Origin: Trichormus_B sp936914905
GTDB taxonomy: Bacteria > Cyanobacteriota > Cyanobacteriia > Cyanobacteriales > Nostocaceae
Reading direction: 5' to 3' (one strand)
NCBI RefSeq assembly: GCF_039871975.1
Contig: NZ_JBDPLL010000001.1
Length of the DNA stretch: 64,000 nucleotides
Both the position numbers and the translations under genes were made by a program. This document shows positions 45,301-55,135 of the stretch, in pieces (the stretch's first letter is position 1; each line of letters opens with the position of its first letter). Below the pieces are notes generated by a model, which saw only the letters and a list, made by a program, of their open reading frames with translations, had not been told where the DNA came from and made no database searches.

Positions 45301-48093
45301 ATGCTAAAATTCTTGTTGGGCGATCCCAACGCTCGTAAACTTAAACAATACCAACCTTACATTACAGAAATTAACCTGTTAGAGGAAGAAATTAAAGCAC
45401 TTTCTGATGATGAGTTAAAAGGTAAAACCGCCGAATTTAGACAGCGATTAGCTAAGGGTGAAACTCTGGATGATATTTTGCCTGAAGCTTTTGCTATTGT
45501 GCGGGAATCAGGACGGCGTGTGTTAGGGTTGCGACACTTTGATGTCCAATTATTAGGTGGGGTAATTCTCCACTCTGGGCAAATTGCGGAAATGAAAACT
45601 GGTGAAGGTAAAACCTTGGTGGCTACCTTACCGAGTTATTTAAATGCCCTGACAGGTCAAGGTGTTCACGTTATTACTGTTAATGATTACCTGGCACGTC
45701 GGGACGCTGAATGGATGGGTCAGGTACATCGGTTCTTGGGTTTAAGTGTGGGGCTGATTCAAGCTAGTATGAACCCGACGGAACGGAAGAAAAACTATGA
45801 CTGTGACATTACTTATGTAACTAACAGTGAGATTGGTTTTGATTACCTGCGGGATAATATGGCTACCTCTATGGCTGAGGTGGTGCAACGTCCCTTTAAT
45901 TATTGTGTTATTGACGAAGTAGATTCAATTTTAGTTGATGAAGCTCGGACACCGTTGATTATTTCTGGTCAGGTGGAAAGACCGACAGAAAAATATTTGC
46001 AAGGGGCGGAAATTGCTTTTACTCTGCAAAAAGATGAACATTATGATGTTAATGAGAAGGATCGTAACGTTATTTTAACTGATGAGGGTTTTGCAGAAGC
46101 GGAAAATCTTTTGGGTGTCACAGATTTGTTTGATCCTGAAAATCCTTGGGCGCATTTTGTCTTTAATGCGATTAAGGCTAAGGAATTGTTCCTTAAGGAT
46201 GTAAATTATATTGTCCGCAATGATGAAGTTGTGATTGTGGATGAATTTACGGGTCGGGTACTACCGGGACGACGCTGGAGTGATGGTTTACACCAGGCTA
46301 TTGAGGCGAAGGAACACGTAGAAATTCAACCTGAAACCCAAACTTTGGCAACTATTACTTATCAAAACTTGTTTTTGCTTTATCCCAAGTTGGGGGGGAT
46401 GACGGGAACTGCAAAAACGGAAGAGGTAGAGTTTGAGAAGATTTACAAACTGGAAGTTACTGTTATTCCTACGAATCGCATTAGAAGACGGGAAGATTTA
46501 TCGGATATGGTGTTTAAGACTGAAGCAGGAAAATGGCAGGCGATCGCAAAAGAATGTGCGGAAATGTACGAAAATGGTAGACCTGTGTTAGTGGGTACAA
46601 CCAGTGTTGAAAAATCTGAACTCCTCAGCCGACTCCTGAAGGAAATAAATATTCCCCATGAGTTGCTTAATGCTAGACCGGAAAACGTGGAACGGGAAGC
46701 GGAGATTATAGCCCAAGCAGGACGTAGGGGGGCTGTAACTATTGCCACGAACATGGCGGGAAGGGGTACAGACATAATCCTGGGTGGTAACTCTGAGTAT
46801 ATGGCGCGGTTGAAGCTGCGGGAATATTTTATGCCCCGTATTGTCAGCCCAGAGGATGAAGATCTTTTTAGCATGCAAAGGGCTTCTGGACTACCTATGG
46901 CTGGTAGTGGTGGTGGTCAAGGCTTTGTTCCTGGTAAAAAGGTGAAGACTTGGCGGGCTTCCCCGGAAATTTTCCCCACCGAGCTATCGAAGGAAACAGA
47001 ACAACTGTTAAAAGAAGCGGTAGAGGTGGCGGTAAAAGCTTATGGCAGTCGCAGTTTACCAGAATTAGAAGCGGAAGATAAGGTAGCTGTGGCGGCGGAA
47101 AAAGCACCTACGGACGACCCTGTAATTCAGAAATTGCGAGAAGCTTACCAGCGGATTAAGCATGAGTATGAAGAGTTCACCAGCAGTGAACACGATGATG
47201 TGGTAAGTAGAGGCGGACTGCACGTAATTGGCACAGAACGCCATGAGTCACGGCGGATTGATAACCAATTGCGTGGACGGGCGGGAAGACAAGGCGACCC
47301 TGGAACGACAAGATTTTTCCTCAGTTTAGAGGATAACCTATTGCGGATCTTTGGGGGTGATCGCGTAGCCGGCTTGATGAATGCTTTCCAAGTAGAAGAA
47401 GATATGCCTATTGAATCAGGTATGTTAACTCGTAGCTTAGAAGGCGCACAGAAAAAAGTTGAAACCTATTACTACGACATCCGAAAACAGGTATTTGAGT
47501 ATGATGAGGTGATGAATAACCAACGTCGTGCCATCTATGCAGAACGTCGACGGGTGTTGGAAGGTCAAGATTTGAAGGAACAGGTAATTAAGTACGCTGA
47601 AAAAACGATGGACGACATCGTTAATTATTACATTAACCCTGATTTGCCTTCAGAAGAATGGGAATTGGAAAAATTGGTGGAAAAAGTTAAGGAGTTTGTT
47701 TACCTGTTGGCTGATATGCAAGCCAGTCAGTTGGAGGATATGGGAGTATCAGAAATTAAGGCTTTCCTCCATGAACAAGCGCGTATTGCTTACGATATCA
47801 AGGAAGCGCAAATTGACCAAATTCAACCAGGTTTGATGCGACAGGCGGAACGCTTCTTTATTCTCCAACGCATAGATACTTTGTGGCGGGAACATCTACA
47901 ACAAATGGATGCTTTGCGGGAGTCCGTTGGCTTGCGTGGTTATGGTCAAAAAGACCCTCTGATTGAGTATAAGAGTGAGGGTTATGAATTGTTCTTGGAT
48001 ATGATGGTGAATATCCGCCGTGATGTGGTTTATTCGCTGTTTATGTTCCAGCCACAGCCACAGCCTACTGTGCAGACTTCTGAGATGGTTTAA
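45301..48093 (+). CDS. secA: Preprotein translocase ATPase SecA
   Basis: Motor of Sec-dependent protein export across the plasma and thylakoid membranes. 930 residues. Helicase-like motifs: Walker A AEMKTGEGKTLVAT (about 97-109), Walker B VIDEVDSILVDEARTPLIIS, and in NBD2 NMAGRGTDIILGGN and QLRGRAGRQGDPGTTRFFLS. A cyanobacterial/plastid-type insertion of about 80 residues (SMQRASGLPMAGSGGGQGFV ...) follows NBD2's G-G-N block. The C-terminal zinc-binding Cys motif is absent, as in cyanobacteria (it ends QPTVQTSEMV). The ATG at 45301 is used. A strong terminator follows. Confidence 0.98.
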   Translation: MLKFLLGDPNARKLKQYQPYITEINLLEEEIKALSDDELKGKTAEFRQRLAKGETLDDILPEAFAIVRESGRRVLGLRHFDVQLLGGVILHSGQIAEMKTGEGKTLVATLPSYLNALTGQGVHVITVNDYLARRDAEWMGQVHRFLGLSVGLIQASMNPTERKKNYDCDITYVTNSEIGFDYLRDNMATSMAEVVQRPFNYCVIDEVDSILVDEARTPLIISGQVERPTEKYLQGAEIAFTLQKDEHYDVNEKDRNVILTDEGFAEAENLLGVTDLFDPENPWAHFVFNAIKAKELFLKDVNYIVRNDEVVIVDEFTGRVLPGRRWSDGLHQAIEAKEHVEIQPETQTLATITYQNLFLLYPKLGGMTGTAKTEEVEFEKIYKLEVTVIPTNRIRRREDLSDMVFKTEAGKWQAIAKECAEMYENGRPVLVGTTSVEKSELLSRLLKEINIPHELLNARPENVEREAEIIAQAGRRGAVTIATNMAGRGTDIILGGNSEYMARLKLREYFMPRIVSPEDEDLFSMQRASGLPMAGSGGGQGFVPGKKVKTWRASPEIFPTELSKETEQLLKEAVEVAVKAYGSRSLPELEAEDKVAVAAEKAPTDDPVIQKLREAYQRIKHEYEEFTSSEHDDVVSRGGLHVIGTERHESRRIDNQLRGRAGRQGDPGTTRFFLSLEDNLLRIFGGDRVAGLMNAFQVEEDMPIESGMLTRSLEGAQKKVETYYYDIRKQVFEYDEVMNNQRRAIYAERRRVLEGQDLKEQVIKYAEKTMDDIVNYYINPDLPSEEWELEKLVEKVKEFVYLLADMQASQLEDMGVSEIKAFLHEQARIAYDIKEAQIDQIQPGLMRQAERFFILQRIDTLWREHLQQMDALRESVGLRGYGQKDPLIEYKSEGYELFLDMMVNIRRDVVYSLFMFQPQPQPTVQTSEMV

Positions 48094-48111
48094 GGGTTTT
48101 TTTCACACAGA

Positions 48112-48146
48112 GACGCAGAGAATTTTTTCTGCGTCTTTTATTTTAT
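48112..48146 (+). terminator. Rho-independent terminator of secA
   Basis: GACGCAG (48112-48118) pairs with CTGCGTC (48129-48135), followed by TTTTATTTTAT, 19 bases after the secA stop. Confidence 0.85.
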
Positions 48147-48380
48147 GAGAAATACACATATTCACACTAATATTTTCTATCCAGTTAATGATTTTAAGTC
48201 AATAGAAGGTAATATTAATAATTTCGATTTAGAAGATAAAAGAAAAATTTACAGTCGCGCATTTCAAGATTATTTTATACGGAATCCTTAGAGACTATTG
48301 GATTGGAAAGTGTAGGTTATCATACGTTAGCGATTAATAGATGGAGAGAAATCTTTGGAACTGATTTTTCTATTTACTAA
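48147..48380 (+). pseudogene. Decayed gene, possible CD-NTase (SMODS) tail
   Basis: Begins MRNTHIHTNIFYPVNDFKSI and continues DLEDKRKIYSRAFQDYFI, stop. A second frame gives ESLETIGLESVGYHTLAINR and WREIFGTDFSIY, stop at 48380. W-x-x-I-F-G-x-x-F at the very end is common in SMODS-type nucleotidyltransferases that make cyclic nucleotide signals. The identification is weak. Its value lies in standing immediately before an S-4TM effector remnant, the expected gene order. Confidence 0.3.
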
Positions 48381-48439
48381 GTAAGAATTAGGTAATAACT
48401 ATTCACCAGATGCTCATAAAAAATATACCTCAATAACAA

Positions 48440-49161
48440 AGTAGAGAACTTAAGTTAGAACTTTTAGCGGCACAGAATCAGCTTTACTCTGATGCTAAGA
48501 ACATCCAAAGTATCAATATAATTCTTAGTATCCCAACTGTAATTCTATGGTCTATTTTGATTACAATTTTTCCTTATTTACATATATATTCTGCTTTATG
48601 GGTATTGTCTGTAACATTATTACTATAATAGTATAACAAGCTATTCTCAGTCATTTACAAAAATCTCTACAAGAAAAAGCAGCGAAAATACATCAATTTT
48701 TTGATAGCAATATTTTTGAATTAGATTAGTCACAATTATGATCTTGTAGTCGTCCTGAGCCAGAATTAATTATCAATAGTGCTGCATCAATAGTGGTGCA
48801 AAATATAGAAAAAAAGATCCAAATTACTCAGATTTAAAAGACTGGTATCCGGTTACTGTTGATCAATTACCTATCTATCCATGAGCGACCTTTGATTTGT
48901 TAACGATCTAATATTTGATAGGATGCTAAATAAAAGCGTTGTTATATTCATAATATACTTATTGGATTAATAGCAATTGTAATAGTTGCCTTTCTAGTAG
49001 GTTTACCTAGAGGGTTAACTTTAGAAAAGTTTGTATTAGCTATTGCTATTGTAACTCCGCTACTACCAGCATTTATTTTTGCAATACGTCAATATCTTGA
49101 AAATAGGCAAGCTGCAAATAGGCTAGATAATTTCAGAGAAAATTATGAGAATATATGGTAG
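48440..49161 (+). pseudogene. S-4TM-type putative pore-forming effector (decayed)
   Basis: Frames in order: SRELKLELLAAQNQLYSDAK, SINIILSIPTVILWSILITI, FPYLHIYSALWVLSVTLLL; then SLQEKAAKIHQFFDSNIFEL; then DPNYSDLKDWYPVTVDQLPI (with a shift); then GLIAIVIVAFLVGLPRGLTL, EKFVLAIAIVTPLLPAFIFA, IRQYLENRQAANRLDNFREN. The pattern R-Q-x-x-x-L-L-A-A-Q-x-x-x-Y-S-x-A-K, two TM helices, K-D-W-Y-P, two more TM helices and N-R-L-D is that of S-4TM proteins, predicted membrane effectors of nucleotide-signalling antiphage systems. Stops and shifts throughout make it dead. Confidence 0.65.
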
Positions 49162-49204
49162 CAACTAACAATTAGACCTATCCGGAAAATTAACTTGGTG
49201 TCAA

Positions 49205-49925
49205 AGAAATGGTAGAAGGGAATTTTGACCGTCTACCAAGAAGAAAAATGCACTTAATTATATTCTTGAATATCCACATCGTAGAAAACAAATACTGGGA
49301 ATAACTAACTATCAGTTTCAAGACTTGTTAGCCCAAGATGAAATGCAGCATGAAAAACTTCAAGCTGAGATAGAAAGTAACAAGATACGTATAAATTAAA
49401 AAGGAGGAGGGCGGAAACCGAAACTAGAGATAAAAGAAGAGGTATATCTATGCTTTTTCTATTTTCATTACTGGCTAGAGATATTAGGAAATGTTTTGCC
49501 TGCTAGTCTCCTTGAACAGGTAGAAAAACATGATAGCGATTATGATATACCGACTCATAACAGAAGGTACGAAACAAAGAGTTTTCCAGCAAGGGTATTT
49601 TTTTGAACAGGTCATTAGACTTGTAAAAGTATTCTGGGTAGCTCAACAAAGATTTCCCCTGAATTCCCGAATTTATGAACAAGTAATTCTTAGTATTTGT
49701 GGTTTAGTCACATTAGGAATTGGTTCATTGCTTTTGCCCATTTCATAAATTTTATAGATATGAGGTCAGTTATGAATTAGTTATCAACATCTTCATGGAT
49801 AGTTCCTATCAGTTACTATTCCCAACCCTGATTCTTTCCTTGGCTCTTTCCTAATCTTAACACTATGCTAAGCCAGACACAGACTCCTTTATCAATTTTC
49901 GGTCCTCTCTATTCCCTATAATCAA
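49205..49925 (+). mobile_element. IS5-like transposon relic, copy B
   Basis: Same element as at 35927-36617. Readable: YILEYPHRRKQILGITNYQF, QAEIESNKIRIN, stop, KGGGRKPKLEIKEEVYLCF; 85 bases missing relative to copy A; FHYWLEILGNVLPASLLEQV; then MIYRLITEGTKQRVFQQGYF, FEQVIRLVKVFWVAQQRFPL, YEQVILSICGLVTLGIGSLL. Both copies share the internal join after LLEQVEKHD and the same 180-base non-coding 3' segment. Confidence 0.75.
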
Positions 49926-49944
49926 AGAGAGGAGTGTTAGTTAA

Positions 49945-50345
49945 ATGGCTATTAATCTACAAACAGTAATTGATATTGGGAAGTATTTAGTTACGCAGTG
50001 TCTACTAGGACGTAAATGCTTCCCCCTCGTATTAATGTCAGAACCTCTTTCCGTTATAACTTAGCTTGTACAGGTTGTGGAATAATCCAGCATTTTAGAG
50101 AGATTCTTAAATAGAACCTCACCCCAGAACAGTGCTTTGTAACTGTAGAAGAATGCGGCCGACCTGTAATTTCCATTCCTGGAGGAGAACCACTATTACA
50201 TCCTCAAATTGATAAAATAGTTAAAGGTTTAGTGGAAGGTTTAGTGGAACGCAAGAAATATATTTACTTGTGTAGCAATGCATTGTTATTAGAAAAAAGT
50301 CTCCATAAATTTCAACCTTCTCTTTATCTAAGTTTCAGCGTTTAT
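49945..50345 (+). pseudogene. hpnH: HpnH-like radical SAM protein (truncated)
   Basis: HpnH adds adenosine to diploptene-type hopanoids with a 4Fe-4S cluster and SAM. The start is preserved (GGAG site, then MAINLQQ-like MAINLQTVIDIGKYLVTQCL). After a frameshift, RVRT/FRYNLACTGCG gives the remains of the C-x-x-x-C-x-x-C cluster site with the first Cys lost, then EQCFVTVEECGRPVISIPGG and EPLLHPQIDKIVKGLVEG, and RKKYIYLCSNALLLEKSLHK. A nine-base repeat duplicates 'GLVEG'. It ends near 50345; about two thirds of the gene is missing. Confidence 0.75.
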
Positions 50346-50451
50346 TATGTGAAATTTATTGAAAATCCAACTGCTAAACTTTGGTTGTCCTTTTTGAGGA
50401 ATTACAATATCCTAGGAGTTACGCATTGACAAAAAAACTCATCCATGAGGA

Positions 50452-51560
50452 TTAAGCAGCACCAGCATTGGTAAGATTTTCCACAATGTAGTCGCGCACA
50501 ACTAAAGTAAATAAGTTCCTTTGCAATTCATACCAATTAGAAATTATGTTTTCAGAACGCATTTTTCCTAAACGAACAGATGCTTGAAGTGAACAAAATA
50601 TCCGTGTTTTAATTGCTTGGCTATCTCTAACCATAAATCCACAAATTCTACATACTTGTTTGATGGCTCTATGAAAACTTTCAATCCCCCAATGAGTATC
50701 ATGAATTGTCACAGATTCACTTTTGGTGATTTGATTGAGAGCTTCTTCATCTGGTAGATACACTATATAGTCTCTAGAGTCTTCTTTTTTGAACTCTTGC
50801 CTAAAAATTTTATCAATCCAAATACTCTCAAATGAGTTATCAAACCTTCAGCGATAATTTCTAAACTCCCTAAGAGAGAATACTTTCCCAGTTTATTTGA
50901 TACGCTTCTATTTTTCTTAATCACAAATAGAAAACCCAGAGATTGGGTTTTTAAAAATTTTAAGTTCTCTACCCCTGAATACCAACTATCTCCTTTAACT
51001 ATTCTTGGTTTCACACCCCAATCAATCACTTCCTTGAGCATTTCCTAAAAATAATCGTTCTTAGTCTTTCCCTCCTTTTTGTCGTATATTCTGTAATTTA
51101 TTGGTACTGAATTTTCATACACTGTACTACAGTGATGTGTAGTACAGTGTAGTTAAATTTATTCCTTCGATGGTCTTATGATATTTCCCAGACCAAAGAT
51201 AACTGATTAATTCTGCATTTTTGGGTCACTATACAATTTTCCTACTACTGTGTCATCTACACTTGAAATCGCTCCTACTATATTTATGATTTTCCCTACT
51301 GTATCGAATAAATATTTTGGTCAGTATCTCTCTCTGAGCAATGGTCTATTCACACTGTCATGTGAAACGTTTTCCGATATCTCTACCAATCTACAACATC
51401 CCCCATGCTTTATTTCTGATAGCAACAACAGAGTGTAATGTTCCAGATTGCATTCTGCTGTAGAAGGTTTGGTTATTTCTCTAATTCTCCGATACCTGCT
51501 AAGTAGATGACATTTTTCATCACTACACCATTTTGCTACTTTGTCAATGTGTAAGTCCTA
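50452..51560 (-). pseudogene. IS701-like DDE transposase (broken)
   Basis: C-terminal block 50763-50452: YLPDEEALNQITKSESVTIH, DTHWGIESFHRAIKQVCRIC, RIFCSLQASVRLGKM, NWYELQRNLFTLVVRDYIVE. Middle block 51041-50763: MLKEVIDWGVKPRIVKGDSW, YSGVENLKFLKTQSLGFLFV. Upstream remnants: ISENVSHDSVNRPLLRERY, SVDDTVVGKLYSDPK and VPINYRIYDKKEGKTKNDYF. S-V-D-D-T, G-D-S-W-Y and H-W-G-I-E supply the DDE residues. Stops and shifts near 50763, 51045 and 51140 make it inactive. Confidence 0.8.
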
Positions 51561-51998
51561 TATCCTATGAATTTGATTCAATATATCGCTGTTTCCCCTG
51601 TTCCTAATCCTCTATAAATCGTGGTAAAATTTGTCCAATCAAACCTACATAATAAGCAGAAAAAAGGTTAGATGTAGATCGAACAAGAAAATAATCTGAT
51701 GAGTATAAATCTGCCCTAACTAGGGTGCTAAAAGATGGAGGTTAATCTATTAACGCAATGTATGTATATCAATGTATGTATACATTATGAAGCCATTGAC
51801 ACAATTTCTTTTGGGTTGGTCATTTATTTTTCAAAAAAATTAAATGACTGTTGTTCGTAATTTTCAAATTTAACAAGTCTCAATGTTGATGAACTAATTT
51901 GATACCTTATTTGGTCACACCTTCATGATCATATATTTATGATATTATTTAATTTCTTCATTTTTCCAATTATTACTAATTCATTATGGGCTCAATAT
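51561..51998. other. Gene-free AT-rich stretch
   Basis: No coding region, RNA or clear repeat is recognised between the IS701-like relic and the Uma2 pseudogene. Confidence 0.4.
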
Positions 51999-52622
51999 TT
52001 ATTCTACCGTTAACACTAATTCAGGAAAAGTCACATAAACAATTTTTTCATTATCTTTAAATTCCACAACATTGTAGAATCCCTTATTTAATAACATAGA
52101 CCTCTTGCAAAATTGTTTCTGTGGTATGATAGGGAGTCTTATATTTTATGTATTTTTGGTGTTCTTTTGGCTCGCTAATTCAAACATAACTGTGTAACTC
52201 TAACTTTTGGCTAAGACAAAGACAACTCCCTATTTTAAGATAAACAAAATTAAGTCTCCAAGAGGTCTAATACAGAAACTTTAGAATTCATAGGATCAAT
52301 AATCCAATATTTAGGGATTTCTCGATTAGCATATTCTGTAAGTTTAGGCCGATAATCAGTTAATGACTGTGATATCAGGAATACGACATTTGTTTGTAGT
52401 AGTTCTCACTCCAATAATTCCTTGCCTAACTATCTAGTCTAAACGTAAACGTTTAATTTCTAAATAAAAGGCTATGTAAAGAAAGTTGACAAGATCATCA
52501 TGTTTAAATACAGCAGCTGGGATTAACACTAACTCCCCATCAACTAATTCATATTTGTTATCTGTACCATTATCCTAGGTTAGGTAGTCTTCAAAAGTCA
52601 GATGCTTCAAAGTTATTTCCAT
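51999..52622 (-). pseudogene. Uma2-family ORF interrupted by a MITE
   Basis: Minus strand: MEITLKHLTFEDYLT, stop, KYELVDGELVLIPAAVFKHD, IRTTTNKC/IPDITVITD (shifted), REIPKYWIIDPMNSKVSVL; then the MITE at 52267-52099; then LLNKGFYNVVEFKDNEKIVY, VTFPELVLTVE, stop at 51999. This is a whole Uma2 (DUF820) gene with the usual Y-E-L-V-D-G-E-L, P-D-x-x-V and Y-W-I-I-D blocks, killed by stops plus the insertion. Confidence 0.8.
52099..52267. mobile_element. TA-flanked MITE, copy 1 (169 bp)
   Basis: GACCTCTTGC at the left pairs with CCAAGAGGTC at the right; TA dinucleotides flank both ends (52097-52098, 52268-52269), as with Tc1/mariner-IS630-type insertion. It lies inside a Uma2 pseudogene. Copy 2 at 53617-53781 is nearly identical but inverted. 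Confidence 0.85.
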
Positions 52623-52655
52623 AAAAAACCTGTAACTAGATTTGGGGTTTAGAAC

Positions 52656-52755
52656 NNNNNNNNNNNNNNNNNNNNNNNNNNNNNNNNNNNNNNNNNNNNN
52701 NNNNNNNNNNNNNNNNNNNNNNNNNNNNNNNNNNNNNNNNNNNNNNNNNNNNNNN
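52656..52755. other. Assembly gap of 100 N
   Basis: Exactly 100 N between a Uma2 start and a vapC start. Confidence 0.99.
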
Positions 52756-52758
52756 GGC

Positions 52759-53180
52759 GTGACTAAGTGTATTGGCACCAGTATTTGGATTCCCTATCTT
52801 CTGCCTGAAACATTACAACCCCAAGCAAGAAACCTGATTATTCCCTTGTTAACATAAAATGTGCGTTTAGTTGCTCCCGCATTTGCATGGTCTGAACTTG
52901 GGTCAGTGTTGCGAAAAAAGTTAGATTGGGAGCAATTACGGTACCACAAGCAGAAGGTTTTTATGATGATTTCTGCCAAATACCCATTGACTACCTCTAT
53001 AGCGATGATATCCGTACAAGAACCTATGTTATCCCTGAATAATTCTCTCTAGGAACTCTCTATTATGCTGCTTTTTTGGCATTTACCGAACTAGAATGTG
53101 CAGAATTTTGCACATCAGACCAATCTCTGCTCAACACGCTTACATCATGTCCAACATGGGTAAAAAAGCTGGAAGGATAA
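52759..53180 (+). pseudogene. VapC-type PIN toxin (frameshifted)
   Basis: Reads VTKCIGTSIWIPYLLPETLQ at the edge of the gap (with G-T for the usual D-A/T, losing the first Asp), RLVAPAFAWSELGSVLRKK, then in another frame AITVPQAEGFYDDFCQIPID and YLYSDDIRTRTYVI, then SLGTLYYAAFLAFTELECAE, TSDQSLLNTL, stop at 53180. The late PIN motif Y-D-A-x-x-L-A has Asp changed to Tyr. Two shifts and two stops. Confidence 0.75.
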
Positions 53181-53241
53181 AAAATTAAGTTTTAATTTTA
53201 TCATCTCCATCTATATCTAACAACCTACACAATCTAGAAAA

Positions 53242-53613
53242 ATGAGAGAAGCCAAAGATGTACTTGGTACAAAACTAGAACTTTGCTGCACATCTGCCAT
53301 GACTGGATATTACCGCGACGGTTTTTGTAAGACAGGTGGTCAGGATTTTTGGATGTACGTTGTTTACGCTCAAGTGACAGAATAATTTTTAAAATATACA
53401 AAATCCTAAGGCAATGATTTAAGCAGACCTGCACCTCATTTTAACTTTCCTGGCTTAAAACCTGGAGATTGTTAGTGTTTATGTGCAGCCAGATGGTAAG
53501 AAGCCCTAGCAGATGGTGTTGCACGTCCAGTTGTTCTAGAAGCTACACACGCTAGAGCTTTGGAAGTTTGTAATTTAGAGGATTTGCAAAAACACCGTGT
53601 AATTCGTAATTAT
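53242..53613 (+). pseudogene. DUF2237 family protein (broken)
   Basis: Starts MREAKDVLGTKLELCCTSAM, TGYYRDGFCKTGGQDFWMYV, VYAQVTE, stop; then GNDLSRPAPHFNFPGLKPGD, CLCAARW, stop, EALADGVARPVVLEATHARA, LEVCNLEDLQKH. This is the complete DUF2237 layout (C-C-x-x-x-x-T-G-F-Y-R-D-G-x-C, G-L-K-P-G-D-x-W-C-L-C). Stops near 53383, 53411, 53473 and 53504 and one shift. Copy 2 of the TA-flanked MITE starts just after it. Confidence 0.8.
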
Positions 53614-53616
53614 TTA

Positions 53617-53781
53617 GACCTCTTGAAGAATTAATTTTATGTTAAAATAGGAAGTTGTCTTTGTCTTAGCCAAAAGTTAGAGTTACACAGTTATGTTTGA
53701 ATTAGCAAGCCCAAAGAACACCAAAAATACATAAAATATAAGACTGCCTATCATACCACAGAAACAATTTTGCAAGAGGTC
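53617..53781. mobile_element. TA-flanked MITE, copy 2 (165 bp, inverted)
   Basis: Reverse complement of copy 1 with a few differences and a four-base size change. GACCTCTTG and CAAGAGGTC ends, TA on both sides (53615-53616, 53782-53783). Confidence 0.85.
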
Positions 53782-53963
53782 TATTGATTTTCTCCTCAAC
53801 TCTCCAGTTTCCCTGCATAGAAACAGCAGCCCAATCATCAGGTGCTAAAGAATTCAGATATTGTCACATCTGCCTGTTCCCGAAAACTGAATAACTGACC
53901 CACACTCCCCAAATATGGCAAAATAAAGAATTGTAATAAGAAAAGTATTGTTAAGGTAATTTA

Positions 53964-55085
53964 GTGACTCCAACTGCTCAATCTATGGCAAGTGCGCGTC
54001 GCGTGATCTTTCCGTTTACTGCAATTGTCGGCCAGGAAGAAATGAAACTGGCGTTGCTGTTAAACGTGATTGACCCCAAAATTGGTGGTGTAATGATTAT
54101 GGGCGATCGCGGCACCGGCAAATCCACAACTATCCGCGCTTTGGCAGACCTGCTGCCAGAAATCTCCGTGGTTGCCAATGACCCCTTCAGCAGTGACCCC
54201 AGCGACCCGGACTTGATGAGCGATGAAGTCCGTCAACTAGTATCGCAAGGGGTAGAAATTCCCATAGCTCACAAAAAAGTACAGATGGTAGATTTACCAT
54301 TGGGAGCTACAGAAGATCGAGTGTGTGGCACCATCGACATCGAAAAAGCTTTGTCTGAAGGTGTAAAAGCTTTTGAACCAGGACTACTAGCCAAAGCGAA
54401 TCGGGGTATTCTCTACGTCGATGAAGTTAACTTGTTAGATGACCACTTGGTAGACGTACTTCTGGACTCTGCTGCTAGTGGTTGGAACACGGTAGAACGG
54501 GAAGGAATTTCTATCCGTCACCCAGCGCGGTTTGTTCTGGTTGGTTCAGGAAACCCAGAAGAAGGAGAACTCCGTCCCCAACTACTCGACCGCTTCGGAA
54601 TGCACGCCGAAATTCACACAGTGAAAGAACCAGCATTGCGGGTGCACATTGTAGAAAAAAGGTCAGAATTTGACCAAAACCCCCCGGATTTTCTAGAAAC
54701 TTACAAATCCGAACAAGAAGGATTACAGGAAAAAATCGTCAAGGCTCAAGAATTGTTACCCCAAGTTAACCTTGACTATGACCTGCGGGTGAAAATTTCG
54801 GAAGTTTGTTCAGAATTGGATGTTGATGGTTTGCGGGGTGATATTGTAACCAACCGCGCTGCTAAAGCCTTAACCGCCTTTGAAGGAAGGACAGAAGTTA
54901 CCGTTGATGATATCCGACGGGTAATTACCTTATGTCTGCGTCACCGTTTACGGAAGGATCCTTTAGAATCAATTGATTCTGGCTACAAAGTGGAAAAAGC
55001 TTTTGCTCGCGTTTTTGGTGTGGAACTTTCAGAAGATGATGGTGCACAGAAAAACGGGACAGGAATCAAAGGTGGGGTCCGTTAG
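53964..55085 (+). CDS. chlI: Magnesium chelatase ATPase subunit ChlI
   Basis: AAA+ subunit of Mg-protoporphyrin IX chelatase, the first committed step of chlorophyll synthesis; it works with ChlD and ChlH. 373 residues. Walker A MGDRGTGKSTTIRAL (about 46-60), the ChlI insert with DPSDPDLMSDEVR and VQMVDLPLGATEDRVCGTID, Walker B ILYVDEVNLLDDHLVD, sensor 1 FVLVGSGNPEEGELRPQLLD and the arginine-finger RFGMHAEIHT region. The start is a GTG at 53964; an ATG at 53985 would remove seven residues. No other chlorophyll gene is nearby. Confidence 0.97.
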   Translation: MTPTAQSMASARRVIFPFTAIVGQEEMKLALLLNVIDPKIGGVMIMGDRGTGKSTTIRALADLLPEISVVANDPFSSDPSDPDLMSDEVRQLVSQGVEIPIAHKKVQMVDLPLGATEDRVCGTIDIEKALSEGVKAFEPGLLAKANRGILYVDEVNLLDDHLVDVLLDSAASGWNTVEREGISIRHPARFVLVGSGNPEEGELRPQLLDRFGMHAEIHTVKEPALRVHIVEKRSEFDQNPPDFLETYKSEQEGLQEKIVKAQELLPQVNLDYDLRVKISEVCSELDVDGLRGDIVTNRAAKALTAFEGRTEVTVDDIRRVITLCLRHRLRKDPLESIDSGYKVEKAFARVFGVELSEDDGAQKNGTGIKGGVR

Positions 55086-55135
55086 TTATAGTAGGTGACA
55101 GGTGACAGAGTTAAAAGTCTGTTTGTGTCTAAGTT

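Noticed and set aside
46443..46878. Two long antisense frames inside secA
   Set aside because: Both are shadows of the strongly coding secA frame.
53800..53890. Minus-strand fragment LAPDDWAAVSMQGNWRVEEK
   Set aside because: Looks coding but is too short to assign and lies in the chlI upstream region.
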